Positions 8,593-18,800 of a stretch of 64,000 nucleotides of DNA are shown piece after piece (position 1 is the stretch's first letter; every line of letters begins with the position of its first letter). The stretch comes from Candidatus Goldiibacteriota bacterium HGW-Goldbacteria-1 (GTDB taxonomy: Bacteria > Oederibacteriota > PGYV01). A model generated the notes under the pieces. That model did not search any database. It was not told the origin of the DNA and worked only from the letters and a program-made list of their open reading frames with translations. The position numbers and the translations under genes are program-made. The stretch is taken from assembly GCA_002839855.1 (NCBI GenBank), contig PGYV01000001.1:210439-274438 (forward strand), in the 5' to 3' direction.

Positions 8593-9424
8593 TTGCACCC
8601 TTCCCCTTTATGTCTTTTTCTTTCACAAAATTCATAATACGCAAATATGATTCTTTGTTATAAAGATCTTCTATTTGTTCAACGAATCGTTCTGCAGTCG
8701 TTACATTGCCAGAAAAAAGAAGTTGACCAAACCATTGAAAAGGTTTTTCAACATCTTGCGTATTAGAATTTATATATTTTACCATTTCTTGAAAGACCTT
8801 TTCACTTGGGGGCCTTTCTTTCATCAAATCAAAAGCCAGAACATATTTTCCATTTCTATACGCATAAACAAGATCAGGATTTGGCCCGCACCACATACAA
8901 CGATAATCACCCATATAAAAAGCGCTTTTGAATTTTATTTTCGCTGCCGGATTAAAATCAAACGGATTGATTTGTACTTTATCTATTCCGCCTCTAGAAC
9001 GAATATTAAATATTTTCTTAAATTCCTTTCCCAATGTATATACGTTAAACTCATAACATCTATTTGGTATCTCAAAAATTATTTCAGGTTCCCCGTCATG
9101 ATTAATATCTTTTCCTGCATAATAAGCATTTACCCGTCCATCTGTTGCATCTAAACCAAGATCTTCTCTGATATCCATAATTTTATTCCCATTTTTATAA
9201 ATTATATAATTGTAAAATATAAAATCATGACTCAGTTCTGTTTTTTTAACTTCAATAAAATAATCCCTTATTTTGATACTTTTATCCAGTGTTTTGTAAT
9301 TCGGGTTTTCAATTTTAATTAAGGACTCGTTCTTAAAAATAAATATAGCAAGCGCAACAATTGCAGTCATATAAAGAACTCTTATAAAAACCCTCATCAC
9401 GCCTCCGCTTATAAAATTATTCAT
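8582..9424 (-). CDS. Membrane-anchored hypothetical protein with FG-GAP/EF-hand-like calcium motif
   Basis: About 280 residues: an N-terminal membrane anchor or uncleaved signal (RVFIRVLYMTAIVALAIFIF, about 11-30), then a soluble extracytoplasmic domain. DINHDGEPEIIFEI (about 122-135) matches the D-x-N-x-D-G calcium loops of FG-GAP/VCBS repeats, where VCBS-type proteins end with E-I. Two starts compete: ATG at 9424, which overlaps the upstream TGA by 4 bp with GAGG behind it, and ATG at 9397 with GGAGG 5 nt upstream, which would place the membrane segment directly at the N-terminus. I do not recognise a specific family. Confidence 0.7.
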   Translation of the reverse strand: MNNFISGGVMRVFIRVLYMTAIVALAIFIFKNESLIKIENPNYKTLDKSIKIRDYFIEVKKTELSHDFIFYNYIIYKNGNKIMDIREDLGLDATDGRVNAYYAGKDINHDGEPEIIFEIPNRCYEFNVYTLGKEFKKIFNIRSRGGIDKVQINPFDFNPAAKIKFKSAFYMGDYRCMWCGPNPDLVYAYRNGKYVLAFDLMKERPPSEKVFQEMVKYINSNTQDVEKPFQWFGQLLFSGNVTTAERFVEQIEDLYNKESYLRIMNFVKEKDIKGKGANGH

Positions 9425-10605
9425 ATCAATTCCTCTATGTCTATTTTAACAAACTCTTCAAAAGGTATTCCGCCTGTGCCTACCAGATATTTTTTGTCCG
9501 TGTTAAATTCTTTAGAGAACCTGTCAATACCCGGTGCTTTCTGCTTTTTCCTTCCGCTTTTAACCTCAATGGCCGCGGCTTTGCCTTTTTTTGCAAGCAC
9601 AAAGTCCAGTTCGCTGCTTCCGTCTTCCCAGTAAAACAGCTCCAACCCTTTACCTTTAACCGAATTAAGCAGATGGGAACCAATGCAGCTTTCTGTCAGC
9701 CTGCCCCAGAATTCCGCGTCTGCCTTTGCCTCACTGAATTTTAATTTAGACTGCACTGTAATTAACGCATTGTCATATACCTGGAATTTCGGGCTGGAAC
9801 CCCTTTGCCTGACTTTCTGTCCGGAGTATTTATTAAGCCCGCAAAGGATACCCGCGCCTGACAGCAGGTCCAGATAATGCGCAAGGGTTGTTGTGTTGCC
9901 TGCATCCTGCAGCTGCCCCATGATTTTTGTATAGGATAATACCTGCCCCGAGTAAGAGCATCCAAGTTCAAGCAGCCTGCGCAGCAGCGCCGGTTTATCA
10001 ACCCTTGTCATCTGCAGTATGTCTTTGGAAACCGTAGTTTCTATAAGCGATTCAGAAATGTAAGAGCCCCATCTTGCGCTGTTATTTATAAGCGCGGCAG
10101 CACCGGGATAACCGCCGTAATATGTGTATTGGTCAAATGAAATTCCAAACGCACTGCTCATTTCTCCGAATGACCAGTGTGAAGCATGTAATACTTCAAA
10201 ACGGCCTGCCAGGCTGTCGCCAAGCCCTTTTTGAATAAGCATTGAAGAAGAACCTAAAAGCAGCACATAAACAGAAGTTTTTGCCTTTGTATCTTCGTCC
10301 CACAGTTTTTTAACTGTTTCAGACCATCCCTGTATCTTCTGAATTTCATCTATTATAAGAAGCGCCTTTTTCCCGTTTTTACCCGCGGCGATTCTTGCGC
10401 TCTGCCACTGCTGTTCTATCCACGAAACAGATTTATATTCAGGCTCGTCACAGGAAACTGAATGTACGGGCATTTTAACGCTTTGGGCAAGCTGGGATGC
10501 AATTGTGGTCTTTCCCACCTGCCGCGGCCCGATAAGAACCTGCATAAAACGCCTTGGTTCAGCAAACCTTTTTAATAACTCCCCGAATATGGGCCTTTTA
10601 TACAT
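9421..10605 (-). CDS. AAA ATPase with DUF4143 nuclease-like C-terminus
   Basis: A 394-residue member of the common archaeal/bacterial AAA_14-DUF4143 family. The Walker A motif is GPRQVGKTT (near residue 28), Walker B is ALLIIDEIQK, and the C-terminal half carries a PD-(D/E)XK-like core, SELDFVLAKKGKAAAIEVKSG, with the D, E and K all kept. The function is unresolved: DNA binding, toxin-antitoxin-like and regulatory roles have been suggested for the family. The start is the ATG at 10605, with GGAG 6 nt upstream; a TTG at 10626 lies inside the operator region. It heads the operon running to 5352. Confidence 0.85.
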   Translation of the reverse strand: MYKRPIFGELLKRFAEPRRFMQVLIGPRQVGKTTIASQLAQSVKMPVHSVSCDEPEYKSVSWIEQQWQSARIAAGKNGKKALLIIDEIQKIQGWSETVKKLWDEDTKAKTSVYVLLLGSSSMLIQKGLGDSLAGRFEVLHASHWSFGEMSSAFGISFDQYTYYGGYPGAAALINNSARWGSYISESLIETTVSKDILQMTRVDKPALLRRLLELGCSYSGQVLSYTKIMGQLQDAGNTTTLAHYLDLLSGAGILCGLNKYSGQKVRQRGSSPKFQVYDNALITVQSKLKFSEAKADAEFWGRLTESCIGSHLLNSVKGKGLELFYWEDGSSELDFVLAKKGKAAAIEVKSGRKKQKAPGIDRFSKEFNTDKKYLVGTGGIPFEEFVKIDIEELI

Positions 10606-10619
10606 ATTTATCTCCGTTT

Positions 10620-10688
10620 TACTCAATACGTTGAGTAGTTTTACTCAATGCTTTGAGTAATTTTACTCAATATATTGAGTAAAGTCAA
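10620..10688 (-). promoter_or_regulatory. Promoter with three 22-bp-spaced palindromic operators
   Basis: Three 18-bp palindromes, TACTCAA-N4-TTGAGTA, lie at 10620-10637, 10642-10659 and 10664-10681, each exactly 22 bp from the next, which puts them on the same face of the helix. On the minus strand TTGACT (10683-10688) and TAAAAT (10660-10665) are 17 bp apart, so the third palindrome fills the spacer between the -35 and -10 boxes. The first ends 15 bp before the ATG. This strongly suggests cooperative repression of the DUF4143 operon; the regulator is not identified. Confidence 0.82.
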
Positions 10689-10854
10689 GCCCTTAAAGCA
10701 TCCTTCAAAACGCCCTGCCGCCTTTTATCTGTCAGAAAAAATACATACTTTTTCTGACAAAAAGTCAACCTATAATCATCCAGGCGGCAGTAAAACCAAT
10801 CAAATATACGATATTTCTGACTTATATCCTGCATATTCATAAAACAATAAATCA

Positions 10855-11292
10855 CTATTTGCAGTCAATTTTAAACAGCATAACTTTCTCAAAATCTTTA
10901 ATAACTTTTTTGTTTATTATCTCAAATATGCATGGCTTTGATTTGCCCACATTTTTTGTCAGCCTAATTTTGTCCTTTGATTTACCGGAAATATCCAGTT
11001 TATATATTTGCCGCAGGTATTTTTGCGGGATATATACTGTTGCCTTCATATACCCTTTCCAGGCAGACATCCAGACTATTGTGCGCTTCTTTTTCTGAAC
11101 CTTGCATAACCACGCCTTGCCGTCACGGTAATACCGCCATTCATGAACCATTTCGTGGCTGTTGAACAGTTCAATCAGTAGGGTATACGCCGTATACGAT
11201 TTCCCGAGGATAGCTTTAAGCACTGCCTCATCCGGATATGTTTTTTCATCTGTAAGTTCTTTATTATTTATCGTTTCCACCCAAATTCCCAT
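10855..11292 (-). CDS. DUF3788 family protein
   Basis: A 145-residue cytoplasmic protein that fits DUF3788: an N-terminal helix pair (YTAYTLLIELF), then the aromatic-rich HEWRYYRDGKAWLCKVQKKK segment and a beta-rich C-terminal half ending in F-x-x-x-x-L-F-K-I. Members resemble the YdhG/DUF1801-like fold and have no established function. No signal peptide is present. The start ATG at 11292 has only a weak purine-rich ribosome binding site. A gap of about 170 bp separates it from the DUF4143 promoter, so it is probably its own unit. Confidence 0.72.
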   Translation of the reverse strand: MGIWVETINNKELTDEKTYPDEAVLKAILGKSYTAYTLLIELFNSHEMVHEWRYYRDGKAWLCKVQKKKRTIVWMSAWKGYMKATVYIPQKYLRQIYKLDISGKSKDKIRLTKNVGKSKPCIFEIINKKVIKDFEKVMLFKIDCK

Positions 11293-11355
11293 TCTTCTGC
11301 ACGTATTTGAAAATACTATTAACTTCTATTTTTTATACCTGGAATCGATTTTTTA

Positions 11356-12168
11356 TTACCGGATAAATTTTACGTCATCCATTTTAAAATCAAGCCACAC
11401 GCTCATACCCTGCATAGGCGCTTCATATTGATAAGACCATGTCATAACACTCATTTCCTCAAATACCAGATTATTACTCAACGTCTCTCCTAAATCGTTG
11501 CGAAAATCACTAAGAGGTATTGTGACTATACCCCATGTCCCATTTAAATCTACAGGAACATAGTCAGCATGTATCGTATACATTGTACTGCTGGTCATAA
11601 CGTTGTAATCATATATATACTTATATAGAACTACGCTGAATTTAAAATTACTTACAGAGGCTAAAGGCGTTACTTTGACAGCTAAAGCGAAACTCAGACT
11701 ATTGTAAGTTCTAATATCCAGACCATTATCATCACCTTTTATAGTTGAAGTTGTTCTGACATATGTAGTTGTGCAATACCCGCGGTGTCCCCAGATAACT
11801 GAATTATTAATACCGGAGATATAATCAGATGCCCTCACCGTTGCAGTTGTATTAAGAGCATATGACCCATATATTGCTCCATCAAAAATATTTATTAACT
11901 TAACGCCTGTTCTTTCAGTAGCCGTCCATGTATTCAAAGAATCAGCAGTTATATTAGTCATTAAATTATTATCTTCAAAATCATCTATAACAAAAATATC
12001 CGGAAGCGGTGTAGGTGTCAGATTAATCAGACCTTCCGTTATTGGTTCCGGACTAATATGCCTTGAACACCCTATGGAGATAAGCACAAAACAAATTATA
12101 ACAACAAATACTTTTACAAAACCACTGAATCTTATATTTACTTTACACTTGATAAAATTTGATTTCAT
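11356..12168 (-). CDS. Lipoprotein with a carbohydrate-binding-like (CBM11-type) domain
   Basis: A 270-residue lipoprotein. The lipobox LISIGC closes a hydrophobic signal at about residues 20-36. The mature part starts with a short Pro/Thr linker (TPTPLP) and the motif FVIDDFEDNN typical of jelly-roll carbohydrate-binding modules related to CBM11; the end, VWLDFKMDDVKFIR, is the matching last strand. No catalytic domain is present. The ATG at 12168 has GGAGG 5 nt upstream; an upstream in-frame start at 12240 lacks one. It sits downstream of the xylan multienzyme on the same strand and may help capture polysaccharide at the cell surface, which is inference. Confidence 0.7.
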   Translation of the reverse strand: MKSNFIKCKVNIRFSGFVKVFVVIICFVLISIGCSRHISPEPITEGLINLTPTPLPDIFVIDDFEDNNLMTNITADSLNTWTATERTGVKLINIFDGAIYGSYALNTTATVRASDYISGINNSVIWGHRGYCTTTYVRTTSTIKGDDNGLDIRTYNSLSFALAVKVTPLASVSNFKFSVVLYKYIYDYNVMTSSTMYTIHADYVPVDLNGTWGIVTIPLSDFRNDLGETLSNNLVFEEMSVMTWSYQYEAPMQGMSVWLDFKMDDVKFIR

Positions 12169-12239
12169 AAAACCTCCATTGAAACATATAGGAACAGGGG
12201 TCAACCTTTGCGATAATCTATATTCCACAGATAATAACA

Positions 12240-12780
12240 AATAACCCTATCAGATCTTGAAAACATAAACTAAATCACATCAGACAGTTTCTTGTAGTTA
12301 TTGCCCCTCAAATGATGCTTTTCCCCTTTATATTTTTACAACACCACATAAAAATATAATCAACTACCGCGGGCTAAAGACCCGCGTCTACCAGAACGAT
12401 AAAATCGATACCAAAACCCGAGAACACAAAAACAGATATTTTCCATCACATAGAACAATGCCCTTTTTTCGCTATATTTGTTACCTTACCACACATAAAT
12501 TAAAATTTCAATTCAGTAGTAATTACGGCGTAAATAGCTGCAGGCAGAAGGTTGTACTTTCAATATATGACACAGATTAACAGCACTTAAAAATCAAACT
12601 GCCCCGGGCTGAAGCCCGCGCCTACCAAAGCAAATACAAACCTGTTATTGGAAGCCAAAACAATAAATTACTAATACAAGAACCGGACAGCGCGGGAGCG
12701 CTATCCCTACAAATTCTAAAATATTTAAATACGAGACGTATCATGATACGTCTCTACGTTAAAAAATAAAAAACAACCAA
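12240..12780. repeat. Gene-free stretch with four different GTAG-footed REP palindromes
   Basis: No coding sequence is seen here. Four palindromes with unrelated stems share the same foot, read 5' to 3' on the minus strand as GTAG then stem: 12367-12392 (stem CGCGGG/CCCGCG), 12602-12625 (GCGCGGGC-type), 12685-12710 (stem GGATAGCGC/GCGCTGTCC) and 12733-12757 (stem AGACGTATCATGATACGTCT). The conserved GTAG with variable hairpins is what RAYT-mobilised REP families look like. Confidence 0.8.
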
Positions 12781-12782
12781 AA

Positions 12783-12814
12783 AAAAAGCCCCGGGCGGAT
12801 GCCCGGGGCTTTTT
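12783..12814 (-). terminator. Rho-independent terminator of the xylan multienzyme gene
   Basis: A perfect inverted repeat, AAAAAGCCCCGGGC with GCCCGGGGCTTTTT, around a GGAT tetraloop, 16 bp after the stop codon and ending in a T run on the minus strand. Confidence 0.95.
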
Positions 12815-12829
12815 GATATAACTTAATTC

Positions 12830-15800
12830 TTAATTAAGAATCAGTATCACGAAGTTTTTGCTGTTCTCAACACCTTTTGATTTAATGCTTACTTTCAGCA
12901 CATAGGTGCCTGCTGCAAGCTTATGGCCTGACGCGGACTTGCCGTCCCACTGTATTGAATGCTTGCCCGCGCACACATTGGAAATGCCGGTTACAACCTG
13001 CTTCCACATAAGCCTTCCCTGTGCTGTGTAAACCCCAAGGGTTACAACAGCATTCGGATCATCCACAGTCATTAATTTATTATCCGCTGACTGTGACTGT
13101 ATCGCGCCGCCTTCAACAGTGTACTGCAGATATGTTGTCCCGCCGCTTACAGCCGGGTTGGGGTAGCTAAGCACGCTGCTTATGCTTGCTGTAAGGTTGG
13201 TGGTCTGCGCTGACGGTTCGTTTCCGTATACCAAGGCTCCGGAAACATAGGCTGTCATTCTGTCTGTACGCGCGTAAACCTGGCTTGAAGCAAAGCTCCA
13301 GTCATTTGACTGCAGCATAGAGCTCCAGTCTGTTTTGTTAAACCTTGCCTGAACTTCCGCGAATTCATTAGGCGCAAGCACTATCGAAGAATTAAACTTG
13401 AAGCTTATGTAGTAATTCTGGGTTCCCAGAGCTGTCTGCACGGCAGATACTGACATGTTCTGCGTGATGGTACTTCCCTGCGGAAGTTTTCCCGCCCAGT
13501 CAATGAAACCCTGAACCTGCTGTCCTGATGCCGAATCAGAGTTTATCCAGTACCTTACTTCCATTCCATTTAAGTTAAGCGCCGCGTTTCCGGTATTTAC
13601 CACCCTGAATGAAGGGTGCGGGCTTGATACGTTTTCCGCATCCGAATTCTTAAGCATAATACTGAAGTTTGCCACCACAACCTGCGTGCTTGTTGCTGTA
13701 GGAGGTACTGCCGTGTTTGTGGCTGTTGATGTCGGAGGTACTAAAGTATTTGTCTTTGTTGCTGTCGGAGGTACTGATGTGTTTGTTGATGTTGCTGTCG
13801 GTGGTACCGATGTGTTTGTTGATGTGGATGTCGGAGGTACCGATGTGTTTGTCGATGTTGCCGTCGGAGGTACTGATGTGTTTGTAGATGTTGATGTCGG
13901 AGGTACTGATGTAGATGTGGATGTGGATGTGGATGTAGGCGGTATTATTGTGCCTGTTGATGTAGGCGGCACTTCTGTATTGGTAGCTGTGTTTGTCGGC
14001 GGTACTGATGTGTTTGTTGATGTGGATGTCGGAGGCACAGCCGTGTTTGTCGCGGTGTTCGTCGGTGTGTTGGTTGCGGTCTTTGTCGCTGTATTAGTTG
14101 CCGTATTGGTTGATGTGTTTGTGGCTGTCGGAGTGGCAGTTACAATTACAGGCTGCGGTATTATCTGAATAGCGCATACTTTCGCGTTATCCACAGCTGC
14201 CGGTCCAAATACAATAGTAATTTTTCCGCCGGCCGGCGCTATGTTGTTAAATACCATATCAACCGCTTTGTCCGCGCCTGCTGCCGCAAAGATATCATAA
14301 TTTGCCATCACTTCTGTTCCGTTTACAGAGACATTAAAGCTGCGTGAACCTGCTGCCGTGAAATATGTCTCTGCCATCTTTAATGTCACCTGATAAGAAC
14401 CCGCGGGTACATTAAACGTATACGTAAACGGATTGCCGTAACGTTCGCTCTGATACAGCGCCATGTCTGACGATGCAGGCAGCGCGCCTGAAACTGTTTT
14501 TGTGGTGCTGTACGCTGTTCCGCCGTCAAAGTTGGTGTCGGCTGACCACGTAAAGCCTTTGGAATCCACATACGCTGTTTCGCTTCCCGCAAGCACGCGC
14601 CATGTTGCGGCAGTTACAGGAGTTGCAGTTGCTGTAGCCGTTGCAGTTAAAGTTGCTGTTGCCGTTGCTGTCGCGGTTAAAACAGGCGTTGGTGTTGAAG
14701 CGCCCTGTTTTGCAAAAGTCAGGTCATCAACGTAGAAGTTTCCGGTGGTGGTATCTGTTTCCACAAAAAGCCTTGCCACCCTTAAAAGCCCGGTCCATGT
14801 AACATTCGCGGAACCGCTTACCTGGCTCCACTGCGTGCTGTTGGCCGCAGCCGAACCTAAGCTTATGTATTTTCCGCCTTCGTCGTCCTTTATGTAAAGT
14901 GTAAGTTTGGCGTTATCCGTGCCTGATGCAAGCCTTGCCCATGTGCTTGCGCTGTATGTGCCCTGCCCGTTCTGCAGCAGGTACCACAGTATATGCTGGC
15001 CTATGCCCTGATATGCCTGCGACCTGTTTGAAACCCTTGCGGACTTTGACCCGCTGTGGACTATTGATGTTTCTTCGGCTATCGCGCCGCCGGACATTTC
15101 ATTGAAGCAGTATACGGAGCTTTCAAATCCGCCGTTGTAAATACCGTTTACGGGATTTAAACCAAGTACAGTCTGTATCGCGTAATACGCCGGCTTTTTA
15201 TTATAATTCGTGTCAAAAATAAGCGCAGCGTCGGATGCTCCGTCGGTAAAGCCCGGTATCCAGGAATGTTTGTCGGTAAAGCCCCACAGGAACATTTTCT
15301 TTATATTCGGGTGAGTCATGGTAAAGAATGTCATATCAGCGTACGCCTTTGCCTGCGACTGCAGTTTTGCCGCGTCAACAGGAACCGGTATTGCCACGTC
15401 AAGTTCTGTTACGGTGATTTCCAGCCCAAGCGCGGTCAGCCTCTGCGCGTTTTCATAAATATCGTCGTTTAAACGCCAGCTGCTGCTTACATGGCACTGC
15501 CAGCCCACGCCGTCAATAGGCACGTTCTGTGCTTTTAAATTTTTAACCATATCGTAAATATAGTTTGATTTGCCGTTTAAACCTTCATTGCCGTAGTCAT
15601 TGTAATAAAGTTTCGCGTTCGGGTCAGCTTCCCTTGCCCATCTGAAAGCGTTGGGGATGTAATCGCCAAGCTTCTGATACCAGAAGTCGTTGGAGCGGTA
15701 GCCGTAAGGCGCGCCGTCTGTTACGGCTTCGTTTACAACATCCCACTGATTCATCTTGCCCGCATACCTGGCTGATATTGTCTGAACATAGCTTTTAAGC

Positions 15801-18800
15801 ATGTCGCTTACCTGAGCGCTGGTGTAATTTCCGGAACTCATCCAGCTTGGGACAACGGTGTAATAAACAAGCACGTGTCCCCTCATGTCCATATTATTTG
15901 CGTCTCTGAAATTCCTGTAATAATCTGTGGTTGTAAAATTATAGGAATAAGGAGCTGTCCACAGATACGCCTTAAATTCATTTTCTCCGCCAAGCCAGTT
16001 AAATTCTTTGGCAAGCGTGGTTCTGTATATGGTTTCACTCTGAAGCGGGCTGTTTGCCGCTTCCGCTCCAAACAGCATTCCCTTTGCCGCGGCAAGATCC
16101 CTTAATCCGCCTGTTACAACAGGAATTGTGGGTGTTCTTGTCGGTGTGGGTGAAGCAGTACCCTGCGTGTTTGTCGGTGTATTTGTCCTTGTGAATGTTG
16201 ACGTAACCACAGCAGTGTTGGTTGGCGTTACAGCGCCGGACGGATAGAAACGGTATGTATAAATATTGAAAAGGTTGCCCGTGCCGCCCGTGAACTTAAA
16301 GAATATGTCTTTTACACCGGATAATCCGGTTACATTGCATGTAACGTTCTGCCATGTCTGCCATCCGCCTGTTACGGGAACAGCGCATGTGCCTGCAATT
16401 GTGCCTGTAATGCTGCCTACGCGTATTTCTATATTGCCGCCGGCACCCGCGCTTGCAACGCGTGCTTCAAAACTTGAAGCGCCTGTTCCAAAATCAAAAT
16501 TCTTTACCTGAATCCAGTCGCCGTTTTCTATAAACCCTACATTTAACCCGCCTTCAGAACATGTTTCGGTCTGAATTCCGGATTCCTTTGCCATTGTAAC
16601 CGCTTTATTTACAGCATACGGATTCACTAATTTAAGCGCGTTTACGCCCGTTGTGGTTGTTACCACTTTCTGTATGGTGCCGTCCGCGTTAAAATACATC
16701 CTGTCAAGCGCAACGCTTCTCTGATAAATTCCATTACAATTTCCAAGATTAGTGTTTGACAGCCTTCTTGTGTGATACGCTATGTACCAGTCATCACCTA
16801 TATTAACAATTGAAGCGTGGTTGTTGTTGCCGCAGTTATCCGGCGGATTAGCCAGTATTGTTCCGCGGTGCGTAAAGCCCGTCATCGGATTGCTGCTGGT
16901 CATGTAGTCAATTGTCGCCGCAGGTGAAGCCGAAAAATCAGTTGAATACGAAAGATAATATATTCCGTTTCTCTTATTCATAAACGGCGCTTCAAAATAC
17001 CTTGGCGCGTCTATAGTTACAGCCGAGCCGCTTATGCTTATCATATCCGCGTTAAGCTTTATTACCCTTAAATTGCCCGGCCCGCCGCCGCCAAAATACA
17101 TGTATGCCTGGCCGTCGTCGTCAACAAATACTCCCGGGTCAAATACATATGTCATGCCGCTGCATCCGGGCGTGCTGCCTGTGATTATCGCGCGTCCTAC
17201 CGGGTCTGTCCATGGGCCTGTCGGGGTTGTGCTTCTTACAACACCTATGCTTCCGCCGCCGTTGCCGTAATAAAGGTAATAATAGCCGTTCCTGTAAATC
17301 GCGGCAGGCGCGTATGTAAGGCCCGCCCATGTGGTGCTTGACGCCTTGAAAGTTTCGCCTTCGTCTGTCCAGTTTACAAGGTCATCTGAAGACATCAAAG
17401 TTACATCTGTTATGTCATAACCTGTTGCCCCGTCTTTATCGTGCGAATTGTAAATATACATCCTGCCGTTAAACCAGCAGGCATTGGGGTCTGCGGTGTA
17501 TTTCTGATACATCAGCGGATTGCCGCCAAAGAGTGTGGTTATCGGCGTGTTTACCGGTGTAACCACAGTGGTAGGTGTATTGGTTGCGCCGCTCTGCACT
17601 GTAATTGTAAACGCCTGTGTGGATTTTGCACCGCACGCGTTTGTATATGTAGCGGTAAATACATTTGTTCCCAAGCTTAAAGGTATTGCTGTCAGCTCCC
17701 TTAAAGTGGATGTGAATCCGTTAGGGCCGGTCCAGCTCCATGTGCCGCCGGTTGTCGGCTGAGGCCCAAGGTTTACTGTTGCCGGAATAGAAGCAACCGT
17801 TGCACTGCTTGCCTGTGTCCACGCGCCGCCGTTAACCTGAAGATAAGGCGTTATAGCGGTTGCCGCGCACGGGGTATTTGTTGCCGTAGGGCCTACAGCG
17901 CTTGTCCCCACAAAAGAAACAATGCTGCGCGCCGGAAGCGTGTATGTGAATGTGTTGCCTGATACGGAAACCGCGGGCTGCGCCACAAGGTTTACGCTGG
18001 CGCTTGTAATCCACGGTGTTATGGATGTTACACTAACGCTGTTTAAAGCGAATGTCTGGCTGACAGAAGAAGAATTATTATTGATAGCCACAAAGACTAT
18101 CTTTGAAGGGGACGAATTGTTTGTGTTCTTAAACGCGCTTACCTGCACGCCGGATGTGGGCGATGCTGTCGCGGCCATTCTGTAATATCCCGGCCTGATA
18201 AACTTGCTGTAACTTCCCAGCGCGTAAGCTTTTATATTGGGCTGGCCGTTCGTTATCATATCCTGAAGCCACCAGTAATGGAAAGCGTTCATGCTTGCGT
18301 TAACAAGGCATGTCTGTACCCATCCCGCCTGCTGCAATGCGCCGGAAATATCGGTAGTGTTGGCGGATATTTCAGTTTCCCAGAATTCCTGATTGGTAAC
18401 CTGTGAAAAACCGTATGAAGAAAGCGGGTTTGGCATCGCGCCGTAAAGGTGCGTTCCAAGTATGCCCACATAAGACGCAGTTGTGGGGTTGTTCATGGCT
18501 GTCGCGGCCAGATTCATGCCGCCCGGGTTAATGGGTTCCGGTATCATAATCTTGGTTGTAAGCCCCGCTGCATTAAGCGCGCTTTTAAACGCGCGGACAA
18601 AAACTTCAAACTGACCGGCTGTCCAAAGGCATGATTCATAATCCGGGTTCCAGTTGGGTTCGTTCTGCGGCGATACTGCATAAAGGTCTATGCCGCGGCT
18701 TTTGGCGTATTGAATATATGAAACCAGATAATTTGCGTACCCGGTATCCGCCCAGTTAGGCGCTCCGGATTCCGCGCCAAGGAATTTGTTATTTGGCACA

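Noticed and set aside
10731-10758. Inverted repeat GTCAGAAAAA / TTTTTCTGAC upstream of the DUF4143 promoter
   Set aside because: The arms are A/T-dominated with no clean T tract after them, and distance to the DUF3788 stop (about 100 bp) is long. It may be a weak terminator but support is thin.
12367-12757. Palindrome cluster as a CRISPR array
   Set aside because: Repeats differ in stem sequence, spacing is irregular (60-235 bp) and no cas genes are present.
13686-14168. Plus-strand open frame of 160 codons rich in VGGTDVFVDV repeats
   Set aside because: It is the antisense shadow of the Thr/Pro linker minisatellite; period and composition follow from the coding repeat on the minus strand.
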